Shown one piece after another: positions 16,850 to 23,702 of a stretch of 38,929 nucleotides of DNA. Location: the IMG/VR virus record IMGVR_UViG_3300035190_000062, positions 1 to 38,929 of that record; one strand, written 5' to 3'. A model generated the notes under the pieces. It saw nothing but the letters and a program-made list of their open reading frames with translations, was not told the origin of the DNA and searched no databases. Source of the stretch: a virus. The stretch's first letter is position 1. Every line of letters starts with the position of its first letter. The position numbers and the translations under genes are program-made.

Positions 16850-17418
16850 TTTGCGTTCTGTATCTTTACTACAACTGGCTCGCCAGTATGTATATCCCAG
16901 CGAGACGCAATTTTAATTGCCATTCTAATATCTATTTCCGCCACCTTTGGCGTAGTTTGCTTTCTAGAATTAGCAAAAGCCTCAATGGCACCGAGAGCAA
17001 TGTCAGCACCACTGCCAGAACAATAGATACCACGAACATCGCGGTCCCAAGAATAATCTTCAAAGACAGGATAAATAACTCCACGAACGACAATAAGAAA
17101 TTGCGAATCATGTGCTGCTGCATCCCCATCCTCTTTCATGTCATAACCAGAATCAATAAATAATTTACGCATTGCTGGTATAAACGTCTGTGTCATAAAT
17201 ACATCTAAGTCATCAGTAACACGCGGCTTAGGTGCTTTCCACCCAAATTGCAAAATGTTAGAACCACGACTAGCACCTGAACCTGCAATTAAAATTCCAT
17301 TGTTTTCAATAATCTTATGTGTTGCTAGTTCCATAACGCGACCATCATCACCAGATGAACGAGAGTCACAGCCAACGGCTGCCCAACCATTTCCTTGAAT
17401 TGCTACAAGCGTTGTCAT
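16846..17418 (-). CDS. Proteasome beta/HslV-like Ntn hydrolase
   Basis: 190 aa. After Met removal, the chain would start with Thr-Thr-Leu-Val, as in HslV and mature proteasome beta subunits, so Thr2 can be the N-terminal nucleophile without a propeptide. Further matches: Asp18 (position 17 of the mature chain, as in the family), Lys35 one place off the usual Lys33, a Gly-rich IAGSGASRG turn near 44-52, a CSGSGADIALGAIEA element at 133-147 that fits the GSG region, and WDIHTGEPV at 174-182 that fits the Asp166/Ser169-Gly170 signature. The length is close to HslV (about 175 aa). A strong ribosome site (AAGGAGG) precedes the ATG. Between portal and capsid genes this is where a prohead protease normally sits, and no other protease is seen there. 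Virion maturation is the likely role; interference with the host proteasome is an alternative. Confidence 0.85.
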   Translation of the reverse strand: MTTLVAIQGNGWAAVGCDSRSSGDDGRVMELATHKIIENNGILIAGSGASRGSNILQFGWKAPKPRVTDDLDVFMTQTFIPAMRKLFIDSGYDMKEDGDAAAHDSQFLIVVRGVIYPVFEDYSWDRDVRGIYCSGSGADIALGAIEAFANSRKQTTPKVAEIDIRMAIKIASRWDIHTGEPVVVKIQNAK

Positions 17419-17433
17419 TGTCCCCTCCTTAGG

Positions 17434-19176
17434 TTAGCGTCGCGTAACTGTCCTTGCCGAGGCTGATGCTTCTCCGCCTGATGTTAAACTTGCTAAAAGA
17501 CTTTGTAATGGTGCTGGACCTTGTGGTGCTTGAGGTGCGCCTCCTGCTGGCGCGGCGGGAACAGGGGACGGTTGCTCAACCTGTGCACCAGCAGGAGGTA
17601 ATTCTGGCGCAAAGACTTCTTCAACGGCATCCTCTATTGGTACGCCACGTTGACGAGCCTTAATAACTCCAGCGATTTTATTTACCACGGCTGATGGGTC
17701 CCCACCTTGCACAGCCATTTGTGGAATGGCTTGTGTATATGCCTGCAAAGAACTAACAAGTGCTTTACGCATATTTTCAATTTCAATCTTTTCTTGTTCT
17801 TGCGTTACGTTAATACCAAACGGTAGTTCACGCATTGCTAGGTCTGTAGAAATTAATCCACCACCTAATGCTTGTAACATAAAGATAAGTCCCTGTGCTG
17901 GGTTAAGCCCAGCAAGCATGCCGTATCGAACATCAGCAGTAAAGTCACGCTTAATGTCTTTGCCTGGCTTGTATGTAAGGCTGTAAGGAGAACCTGCATC
18001 TACACCACGGATTGTTTTTTCAACATCAAAGAACTTTTCATCTACCTCAAAACATACAGAAATAACATCTCGTAATGCAGAAGCAAAGATAGCCTGAGCA
18101 GATTTAACCTGTGTATCAAAGCCACCCATAAGTGCTTGAACACCCTGACCAGTAATAATGGAAGCATCAATGTTTCCAGTACGTCCCTCTGGGTAACGTG
18201 TTCCTGTTCGTAGTTCCTGCTGTAACAAAGCCTGCTCAGTAAATGCGCCAGGTGGAATGTTAAGGTCTACACGTCTTACACCTGCTGGGTTTGCTGTGCG
18301 AATAATTGCATCGCCACCCAGTTCAAGTTCTGTTACATCTGTTGGTAGAACAATTGGAGCCTGTACTGACTTCTCTGCTGCTTCCATCGCAAGTAATGCG
18401 AACCTGTTACGAAGCAACTGAATACCCAATACATCATCAAACTGTCCACGCATCTCACCATCAACTGATGGACGCTTGGCAACAACAACCATCATCTTAC
18501 CAAGCGGGTTAACCGCCTTAGATAGAATTAAATTGTTTTTTTCTGGAACAAACAATAGAGATTGTTGTGCATCGTAGTAACGAATTATCTCTAGTTGTGC
18601 GTTAAGGTCTCCCTTGTACATTTCTGGACCAAGGAGTTCTCTTGCATACTCAGGGAACTCTGAAGCGAGTTCTCCAATGCTCAAGTAATAACGCTTAGCA
18701 AAGGCAATACAGCGTCCGTAGCGGTCAAATTCTGGGTAAGCCCCTATTGGATTTTCTACGCGAATACGCGGTAGCCCTGCTTCTTCGTCTAATTCAATAA
18801 TGAAAGGGACGAAACCAAATGTGATGTACATGTCTGCGCCTGTGTACATCTGTACTTGCAAATCAGAGTTTGCAAAATAATTATTAGCAATACGAGTACG
18901 TGTGTCCGCAAACTTGCGAGCACGGTCGTTTGCTTGATTAGCAGCAGAACAATTAACAGATGGCAATGGAGCCATTACCTCTGATAGGTCACGGGCTACA
19001 ATGTCAATAAAGTTAGCAACTACGTTAGCATCAACACCCTGCGGAAAGAAGTCTGGGTAAACACTTGCTATCTGTCCTTTACGGACAGCAAGAACATCTT
19101 GCTGGCGTGCATCACGCTCTGCAGCACGGTCTTTAAGAGATGCAACCCGTGCTGAAATCTGCTCTATCGAAAGCAT
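17434..19176 (-). CDS. Portal protein
   Basis: 580 aa. Forms the dodecameric DNA gate at the capsid vertex. It follows the large terminase by seven bases, the standard order, and its size is in the usual portal range. It starts with a helix (IEQISARVASLKDRAAERDA), has a beta/helical body with a YPEFDRYGRCIAFAKRYYLS segment typical of such proteins, and ends in a Pro/Ala/Gln-rich tail of about 60 residues that is probably disordered. Identity is from order, length and general resemblance rather than a short motif. A ribosome site (AGGAA) precedes the ATG. Confidence 0.82.
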   Translation of the reverse strand: MLSIEQISARVASLKDRAAERDARQQDVLAVRKGQIASVYPDFFPQGVDANVVANFIDIVARDLSEVMAPLPSVNCSAANQANDRARKFADTRTRIANNYFANSDLQVQMYTGADMYITFGFVPFIIELDEEAGLPRIRVENPIGAYPEFDRYGRCIAFAKRYYLSIGELASEFPEYARELLGPEMYKGDLNAQLEIIRYYDAQQSLLFVPEKNNLILSKAVNPLGKMMVVVAKRPSVDGEMRGQFDDVLGIQLLRNRFALLAMEAAEKSVQAPIVLPTDVTELELGGDAIIRTANPAGVRRVDLNIPPGAFTEQALLQQELRTGTRYPEGRTGNIDASIITGQGVQALMGGFDTQVKSAQAIFASALRDVISVCFEVDEKFFDVEKTIRGVDAGSPYSLTYKPGKDIKRDFTADVRYGMLAGLNPAQGLIFMLQALGGGLISTDLAMRELPFGINVTQEQEKIEIENMRKALVSSLQAYTQAIPQMAVQGGDPSAVVNKIAGVIKARQRGVPIEDAVEEVFAPELPPAGAQVEQPSPVPAAPAGGAPQAPQGPAPLQSLLASLTSGGEASASARTVTRR

Positions 19177-19183
19177 TTATTTC

Positions 19184-21070
19184 CTATCCGTATTGATGAT
19201 TCCACATTTCAGATGCGGCATCATCTAGATTGATTGATGTACGTTTATGTTGTTGCGCTCTAGTAGCCCAACGATTGTTGGCGTACCTAGCAATGTTGCT
19301 GTTCTGCTGCATGAACTCACGGGCACGGATAACCGCAAACCACAAAGCCATAACAGTATCTGTCTTACCTCTGGTGTCAGGCTTCCAAGTAATTAATTGT
19401 TGGACTAACGCCTTCATACCTTCTGAGTTTTCAGTACTAGGTAATTCTATAATGTTGTTCTTTTGGAACTTACCTTCGCGTGTAGTGCCAAAGAGTGTTG
19501 ACATAGATGCCACACCGAAGTTTGTGTCCCATTTGTTTTTGCCTGTAAAGTGAGAATTAAGCCGTACGCCGTGTGAAGAGAGCCATGTTCGTAGTTCCTC
19601 GTCAAGGGAGTAGGCTTTTTGGTGGGCGTTGATTTCAACGCGGAACTCTTGCGGTTTATACCGAAGCGTAAAATCTTCAATGGCTTGCCTAATCTTTTGC
19701 GGCGTAGGTTCTGGCATGTTTAAACAATCTAAAACATAAATCTTTCCATCAGTCCTGTTATAGGTAATAGCCACAAATGCAGCGTTACCCGCCATAGCGG
19801 GGTCAAAACCCACAATAGTGTAACCCTCAACTTGAGGTGGATGGCCCGTTACTCCAGGTCTTAATGGGCCACGCTTGCGCATGCCATTAATAGAACCTTG
19901 CACCAGTTCGGGTGGAAAGATAGAGTCTTCAGTTACATCTTCTTGTTGATAAACAAGCGCCCATGTTGCTGGGGTTACTTCGCTTCTACGCTTGAAAAGC
20001 GTTTCGCCATCCCACTTAGGGTATAACCCTTCTTCATCAGGTGGGGTATCTTCATCCCCGTCCCAGGGTGTATCACTTGCAGGCCAGAGAGTTGTCCAGT
20101 CTTCTGGCTTATCGCTATAGTCAAGAACTGCTGGCATACCCATGTATGTAAAAGGTGACTTGCCGCCAGACCAATGCTTAGGGTCGCGAAGTTCTTTATA
20201 AAAATCAGATGGCGCAATACGGGTTCCTACTACCAGTAACTTACCGTTCTTGCCCAGACGGGTAATAACTTCCTTTTGCAGCCAGTTAATCTGCTTCTCA
20301 TACTCGTGAGCGTTAGAGGTAGTTATACAGTCATCTAGGATAATTAGGTCGGCACGTGCGCCGTAAATCTGACCACCCATACCCAGTGCCTGAATCGTTG
20401 GGTCTTTTTCACTTGAGTTTCTCGCATCACTCCCAAGATAGACCGTGTCAACTCGCCAAGTATCTGAGTCCTCTTTCCAGCCCCCTTCTGGTCCAAAAGT
20501 TGTTTGTAACTTTAGCCAGCGCGGGTGGGATAATCTCTGCTTGATTGCGTACACGAACTCGCGTGCTTTAACAAGGGTCTTCGAGACCACAATAATGCGG
20601 ACGTTCGGATTGAGAGCGATGCGATAAGTTGCGTAGTTAACCGTAATGACGGTTGATTTGGCGTGCTCAGGGGGAACGTTTAGAAGTAGGCGGTTCCGAT
20701 TGCCTGGCTCGTAAATCATATTGGGGTGCAGCCACGAAGGCTCGCGTCCCTCTAATAGGTCAATCCAATCCATATGATGTGGAAAAACCCGCTGGTCCAA
20801 AAACATCTCAGAGAACTGAGGAAAGGTAATATCTTCACGGGCTACGCCCATGGCTTTTAATGAACGCTCTTTAGCGTTTTCCTTTGCCTCGACAAGGGCG
20901 GTAGCAAAGGCTGGGTCTCTTAAACACCAGATACGAACAGTGTCTGGCTTTTTGCCATTTTGTTCCATAGCCCTATGTACTGACATACCTTCAGATACCA
21001 GCGCCAAAACTTTGGCTTTAGCCTCTGCCGCCATGGCGGTACGAGGGTTATTAGTCTTCTGAAAAGTCAC
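19184..21070 (-). CDS. terL: Terminase large subunit (ATPase and nuclease)
   Basis: 628 aa. Packages DNA into the prohead. Residues 12-70 form a helix-turn-helix-like segment (LVSEGMSVHRAMEQNGKKPD) that may replace or assist a separate small subunit, which I do not find. The ATPase shows an adenine-side region, a P-loop variant PPEHAKST at 133-140, and Walker B LIILDD at 242-247. A motif C-like VVGTRI lies at 280-285. The RNase-H-like nuclease shows Asp423 (GFDPAMAG), Glu479 (RVEINAHQ) and Asp571 (KTDTVMALW). It is the first gene of the leftward unit and probably the start of late transcription. The TerL assignment is secure; the packaging mechanism is not decided by sequence. Confidence 0.93.
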   Translation of the reverse strand: MTFQKTNNPRTAMAAEAKAKVLALVSEGMSVHRAMEQNGKKPDTVRIWCLRDPAFATALVEAKENAKERSLKAMGVAREDITFPQFSEMFLDQRVFPHHMDWIDLLEGREPSWLHPNMIYEPGNRNRLLLNVPPEHAKSTVITVNYATYRIALNPNVRIIVVSKTLVKAREFVYAIKQRLSHPRWLKLQTTFGPEGGWKEDSDTWRVDTVYLGSDARNSSEKDPTIQALGMGGQIYGARADLIILDDCITTSNAHEYEKQINWLQKEVITRLGKNGKLLVVGTRIAPSDFYKELRDPKHWSGGKSPFTYMGMPAVLDYSDKPEDWTTLWPASDTPWDGDEDTPPDEEGLYPKWDGETLFKRRSEVTPATWALVYQQEDVTEDSIFPPELVQGSINGMRKRGPLRPGVTGHPPQVEGYTIVGFDPAMAGNAAFVAITYNRTDGKIYVLDCLNMPEPTPQKIRQAIEDFTLRYKPQEFRVEINAHQKAYSLDEELRTWLSSHGVRLNSHFTGKNKWDTNFGVASMSTLFGTTREGKFQKNNIIELPSTENSEGMKALVQQLITWKPDTRGKTDTVMALWFAVIRAREFMQQNSNIARYANNRWATRAQQHKRTSINLDDAASEMWNHQYG

Positions 21071-21134
21071 GTAACTGTCCCATCTGCATATAGTACAGAC
21101 CAGTTAGTAACGGATAGTAGATACAGTCTGTAAC

Positions 21135-21155
21135 GCAAGTTCCTAAAGAACTTGC
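21135..21155. promoter_or_regulatory. 8-bp inverted repeat upstream of terminase
   Basis: GCAAGTTC and GAACTTGC form a perfect stem around a CTAAA loop. The overlapping pair CCTAA (21142-21146) and TTAGG (21156-21160) could form an alternative shorter hairpin. It lies about 65 bases upstream of the terminase start and would be in the 5' leader of the late transcript or act as an operator. Confidence 0.45.
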
Positions 21156-21193
21156 TTAGGTAGTAAAAGAAATAGTCTCTATATAGTATTAAT

Positions 21194-21221
21194 CCGTTCA
21201 AACAGCCATTCCGAACGGTTC
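21194..21221. promoter_or_regulatory. CCGTTC/GAACGG inverted repeat, operator-like
   Basis: CCGTTC at 21194-21199 pairs with GAACGG at 21213-21218. The second half also forms the odd palindrome GAAC-G-GTTC (21213-21221). Both half-sites are followed by CAAA. The spacing suits a dimeric regulator; no binding protein is identified. Confidence 0.4.
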
Positions 21222-21283
21222 AAAGGCAAAAATCTTTTTACTTAATTAAAACAGTTAAATAACAGCCTAAATAGCGCACAGGC

Positions 21284-21420
21284 ACTGTACGGGAAAATCT
21301 TTATGGGAGATACTATATATAATTTACTACAGATTTAAACAGTCTAGGGTCAGAAATATCTGCCCCCAGTACTGACAGAACAGGTGTCTATACTGTACAG
21401 GGTGATACTGGACTGTAGTC
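21284..21420. promoter_or_regulatory. Iterated CTGTAC-type motifs with 8-bp palindromes
   Basis: Near-repeats ACTGTACGGG (21284), ACTGTACAGG (21392) and ACTGTAGTC (21412) occur within 137 bases, with perfect palindromes CAGTACTG (21367-21374) and CTGTACAG (21393-21400). They lie in the divergent control region. They could be operators, a phage-specific promoter element or origin iterons. Confidence 0.4.
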
Positions 21421-21656
21421 TATCCGCCTCGACCATGTCTCGCCCCAGTTCTGTTTATAATATAACTGCCGATGGCTGGTTAATAAATGAAATCGTTACA
21501 GCCCTGGCGATGGCTATGTCTTTAACCCTCGCAGATGCAGGACGTAAACCAATGGTCGTAATCTGTCCTATGCTTTGTGGTCAAGGACGACGCTCCCGCT
21601 ATGTCGCCCTTGCCCCGCAAATCAAAGGCAGACCAGACGGCGATACAATTCCTTAG
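21384..21656 (+). CDS. Doubtful open frame ending in a terminator (90 or 73 aa)
   Basis: The frame opens with GTG at 21384 or ATG at 21435 (73 aa, starting MSRPSSVYNITADGWLINEI) and stops with TAG inside the loop of the strong hairpin at 21636-21676. No ribosome site precedes either start. Base composition is more G+C-rich than in neighbouring genes. In favour: a helical, Ala-rich central segment (EIVTALAMAMSLTLADAGRK) and a terminator exactly at its end. Against: no recognisable family and no ribosome site. It may instead be a short non-coding transcript. Confidence 0.35.
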   Translation: MSILYRVILDCSLSASTMSRPSSVYNITADGWLINEIVTALAMAMSLTLADAGRKPMVVICPMLCGQGRRSRYVALAPQIKGRPDGDTIP

Positions 21657-21676
21657 AATTGATATCACCGTCTTTT
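21636..21676 (+). terminator. Rho-independent terminator in the control region
   Basis: GACGGCGATACAATTC and GAATTGATATCACCGTC form a long stem with one mismatch and one bulge around a CTTA loop, followed by TTTT. It is oriented for rightward transcription, so something upstream on the plus strand (the doubtful frame at 21384 or a small RNA) is transcribed and ended here. Confidence 0.7.
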
Positions 21677-21711
21677 ACTCATGACCCCTTGGATTTTATC
21701 TCCATCAGCAA

Positions 21712-21960
21712 AATAGCAAGCCGCTATTACCATGATTCCCGTCACACCCTTTGGGCATGACAGTAATCACAGTAACAGCCAGTGCTTGCCATTTCAGTCG
21801 CGTTGTTCTATGACTGCCTGGCTGGCGTGCTGATGACGGCTCTCGATTTTGAGCATCAGAGTCTTGTCAAGTCAAGCCTCTGATAGGAGCGCTCAAAATA
21901 GGCTGGCAGGCTAAAGCCTGCGTAGCCATTGCTCGGCCTGAGATGGATGGACGTTGCCCT
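21712..21960 (+). ncRNA. Structured leader RNA candidate with alternative hairpins
   Basis: Four stems are visible: AATAGC/GCTATT (21712-21728); CTGAT..GCTC with GAGC-ATCAG (21830-21859); ATTTTGAGC-ATCAGAG (21846-21861) with CTCTGAT (21878-21884) and GCTCAAAAT (21891-21899); and GGCT-GCAGGC/GCCTGC-AGCC (21901-21927). The second and third share GAGCATCAG and cannot form together, as in an attenuator or riboswitch expression platform. No T-run follows, and the ribosome site of the first early gene lies about 55 bases beyond. I do not recognise a known riboswitch class. Confidence 0.5.
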
Positions 21961-21995
21961 TAAAATTTGGGGGTGGTTAACGAAAGGAAAGTAAA

Positions 21996-22367
21996 ATGTC
22001 TGATGAACTGACTGTATCCAACCCATGCTACCAGTGCATGATTCAGATGGAACTATGTGTGGACTGCCAAGACCTACGAGATTCACGGGCGACTAACATC
22101 GCCCATGACCTAGTAGACGAAAACAGTGACCAATACGAGCGTCCCATGCATAGAGTTGATAACCCATCTGGCCACGACTGGGTATCGCCCACCACTTTGG
22201 GTACATGGTATGACCCAAAGGCTGAGCGTGAAGAGTTCGTAGAACCTATCAACAACCTATCCGATAGGTTCTTTGAACTGATTGTGGACTTAGGTCCACA
22301 TGAGATGGTCTGTCAGGACTGTCGAATGGTATGCAACAAGCACGCTGTATGTCCAAGTTGTAACTAA
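21996..22367 (+). CDS. Cysteine-rich zinc-finger-like early protein (123 aa)
   Basis: 123 aa, first gene of the rightward unit, with a good ribosome site (GAAAGGAAAG). Four cysteines near the N terminus (NPCYQCMIQMELCVDCQDL: two CxxC pairs) and five near the C terminus (VCQDCRMVCNKHAVCPSCN) could bind two zinc ions. The middle is acidic (DLVDENSDQYE). Being first in the early operon, behind a structured leader, suggests an early regulator or host-takeover protein, but no family is recognised. Confidence 0.8.
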   Translation: MSDELTVSNPCYQCMIQMELCVDCQDLRDSRATNIAHDLVDENSDQYERPMHRVDNPSGHDWVSPTTLGTWYDPKAEREEFVEPINNLSDRFFELIVDLGPHEMVCQDCRMVCNKHAVCPSCN

Positions 22368-22375
22368 CAAACCAA

Positions 22376-22412
22376 GCAGACCTGCTCTGAACAAGTGCAG
22401 GAGCAGGTCTGC
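22376..22412 (+). promoter_or_regulatory. Perfect 12-bp inverted repeat between first early genes
   Basis: GCAGACCTGCTC (22376-22387) and GAGCAGGTCTGC (22401-22412) form a perfect 12-bp stem with a 13-base loop. No T-run follows on either strand, so it is not a standard terminator. An RNA-processing site, a mRNA stabiliser or a protein operator are the likely roles. Confidence 0.6.
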
Positions 22413-22444
22413 ACAACAACACTACCAACAGAAAAGGAAACAAA

Positions 22445-22759
22445 ATGAACACAGTCACATTCAAGAACAGCGTAATCAAGAATGTTGTTGACCGCAATGG
22501 TTTCTACACAGCAACCATCAACGACTACGAACAACTACCAACAGGGCGCATGATTTGCTCTGACTCCACTCGAGTAGTTATCTTCGATGAGAAGGTAATC
22601 GCAGAACTTGCACAACTCAACTGGCTCGATGACCAAACCGCGTACATCAACGCAGAGGGAATCGGTAACACTCGATGGGACCGTCGCCCAAACATTGACA
22701 ACAAAGACCGCAAGCCAGGTCTCAAGCAGGTAGTACTAACTGCAGTTACACAAGCATAA
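22445..22759 (+). CDS. Early protein of unknown function (104 aa)
   Basis: 104 aa, starting MNTVTFKNSVIKNVVDRNGF, with a ribosome site (AAAAGGAAACAAA). The N-terminal 60 residues look beta-rich, and the C-terminal part is basic (NTRWDRRPNIDNKDRKPGLK). A strong terminator follows directly. Two early genes closed off by a terminator suggest high, immediate expression. A small nucleic-acid-binding protein is possible; no family is recognised. Confidence 0.78.
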   Translation: MNTVTFKNSVIKNVVDRNGFYTATINDYEQLPTGRMICSDSTRVVIFDEKVIAELAQLNWLDDQTAYINAEGIGNTRWDRRPNIDNKDRKPGLKQVVLTAVTQA

Positions 22760-22765
22760 AGACAC

Positions 22766-22810
22766 AGGCAGGTGGGGGCTTCGGCTCTCACCTGCCTTCT
22801 CTTTTTTTCT
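22766..22810 (+). terminator. Strong rho-independent terminator with UUCG tetraloop
   Basis: AGGCAGGTG (22766-22774) and CACCTGCCT (22789-22797) form a stem extended by GGGGC/GCTCT-type pairs around a C(TTCG)G tetraloop. CTTCTCTTTTTTT follows. It closes the two-gene early unit, so downstream genes need read-through or a further promoter. Confidence 0.9.
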
Positions 22811-22876
22811 TTGAGGCAGGCCCCGTAACATCAACGGTCGGTAACGAGTTCATCATCTATCCAGAAAGGTAACAAA

Positions 22877-23086
22877 ATGTTATTAGATTCTATGACCATG
22901 CTTGCAATACTGATAGCCTTGACTACAAGTATTGTAGTTATTACACTAGCAATTAGACAGAACATGTTGTTAATGAAAGAGAATACAAATCTGCGCCGTG
23001 CTTTAAGAACGGAAAAGCAGGCGCGTAGTAATTACTATTACATAGACCCAGATGTAGCGAAGGAGGACCTATGGACAACCAAGTAA
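22877..23086 (+). CDS. Small membrane-anchored coiled-coil protein (69 aa)
   Basis: 69 aa. Residues 4-27 form a hydrophobic transmembrane helix (MTMLAILIALTTSIVVITLA). Then comes a charged coiled coil (NMLLMKENTNLRRALRTEKQ) and a short acidic tail. A ribosome site (GAAAGG) precedes the ATG. It begins the second early segment after the terminator and overlaps the next gene by 16 bases. Such small anchored proteins can act at the cell membrane during takeover or superinfection exclusion; this is inference. Confidence 0.75.
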   Translation: MLLDSMTMLAILIALTTSIVVITLAIRQNMLLMKENTNLRRALRTEKQARSNYYYIDPDVAKEDLWTTK

Positions 23087-23223
23087 AGTATGCAATACAT
23101 AACTGCCACCAATGTGGCATAGATATTTTAGTAGATGTAAATAGAACCAGCCCACGAAACTACTGCAGCCCATGTGCATGGGCAAAGTTAGGAGAAACAA
23201 ACTATGTCGTACACAGTTCATGA
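23071..23223 (+). CDS. Zinc-ribbon micro-protein (50 aa)
   Basis: 50 aa, starting MDNQVKYAIHNCHQCGIDIL. Two CxxC pairs (NCHQCG at 11-16 and YCSPCAW at 31-37) form a probable treble-clef or zinc ribbon. A near-ideal ribosome site (AAGGAGG) lies 7 bases before the ATG, inside the end of the upstream gene, which decides this start. Function unknown; zinc micro-proteins of this type often bind nucleic acid or a host enzyme. Confidence 0.8.
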   Translation: MDNQVKYAIHNCHQCGIDILVDVNRTSPRNYCSPCAWAKLGETNYVVHSS

Positions 23224-23347
23224 AATAGCGGACTTAAATGAATCAATGGAGGCTGCAATCCTATCCATCAAAGCAGCCAACAATATCCTAGAAGAAATGA
23301 TGGCAACTGGACGCATCTATGTAGAAGGAGAAGATAATGAGTGGTGA
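23204..23347 (+). CDS. Helical micro-protein (47 aa)
   Basis: 47 aa, starting MSYTVHEIADLNESMEAAIL. Mostly one or two helices with a short beta end (GRIYVEGEDNEW). It overlaps the previous gene by 20 bases and the next by 11. A ribosome site (TAGGAGA) precedes the ATG. No family is recognised; it belongs to a run of six overlapping micro-genes. Confidence 0.7.
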   Translation: MSYTVHEIADLNESMEAAILSIKAANNILEEMMATGRIYVEGEDNEW

Positions 23348-23513
23348 ACACACAAATATCAGAGCAAGAGCAGCAGACTATGCAAAGATATTCCTTGCAC
23401 AAAAATACAAAGAAGAGTATCAAGAACTATACCGTGCATACCTAACCAATAGAGGAATTAATGTACGCAATAATGCTTCAATAGTAGATGAAAGGTTATT
23501 AGTAAAAGAATGA
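23337..23513 (+). CDS. Charged helical micro-protein (58 aa)
   Basis: 58 aa, starting MSGEHTNIRARAADYAKIFL. Helical, with many Tyr/Glu/Lys (YKEEYQELYRAY). A ribosome site (GAAGGAGAA) precedes the ATG within the upstream gene. It overlaps the next start by four bases (ATGA). Function unknown. Confidence 0.7.
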   Translation: MSGEHTNIRARAADYAKIFLAQKYKEEYQELYRAYLTNRGINVRNNASIVDERLLVKE

Positions 23514-23608
23514 GTAAAGAACTACGAGAAGCATTAGATAAAGCAGCACTAGCAGTGCAACCCATACTAGATGAGATGCTAAAGGAGATAGAAGAAGATG
23601 AGTTATGA
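23510..23608 (+). CDS. Micro-protein (32 aa)
   Basis: 32 aa, starting MSKELREALDKAALAVQPIL, a single amphipathic helix with an acidic end (KEIEEDEL). It is coupled by overlap to both neighbours, and its Lys/Glu content resembles the adjacent micro-genes. No separate strong ribosome site; translation would depend on coupling. Modest confidence because of its length. Confidence 0.55.
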   Translation: MSKELREALDKAALAVQPILDEMLKEIEEDEL

Positions 23609-23702
23609 ACCACCACTTGAAGATGATGTGGCACTAGACAAAGACACAGAAGAAGAGGATGATGGTTATCAAGAACCAGACAGGATGTGGGGCGATGAAT
23701 GA
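23598..23702 (+). CDS. Acidic micro-protein (34 aa)
   Basis: 34 aa, strongly acidic (DDVALDKDTEEEDDGYQEPD). A ribosome site (AAGGAG with wide spacing, at 23582) lies upstream. It overlaps the previous gene by 11 bases. An acidic DNA-mimic or inhibitor is conceivable, but such a short chain gives no firm evidence. Confidence 0.5.
   Translation: MSYEPPLEDDVALDKDTEEEDDGYQEPDRMWGDE

Larger units (their letters stand above)
21071..21995. promoter_or_regulatory. Divergent control region between late and early units
   Basis: About 925 bases with no secure gene. The left half (21071-21430) is A+T-rich with many short palindromes and CTGTAC-like motifs. It must hold the start signals for leftward transcription and could hold the replication origin. 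The middle has a weak open frame ending in a terminator (21636-21676). The right part (21677-21960) is rich in hairpins and forms the leader of the rightward unit. TATAAT appears on the plus strand at 21318-21323 and 21456-21461, but neither has a good -35 partner. Confidence 0.7.

Noticed and set aside
21216-21240. GGTTCAAA-like motif resembling a tRNA T-arm
   Set aside because: No acceptor stem, D-arm or anticodon arm can be placed around it; I found no tRNA in the window.
21071-21995. Lysogeny module (integrase, repressor, attachment site)
   Set aside because: No integrase or helix-turn-helix repressor frame is found here or elsewhere, so the palindromes are not taken as an attachment site.
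21856-22086. Minus-strand frame across the early leader and first early gene
   Set aside because: It runs against the early gene and through the hairpin region without a ribosome site.
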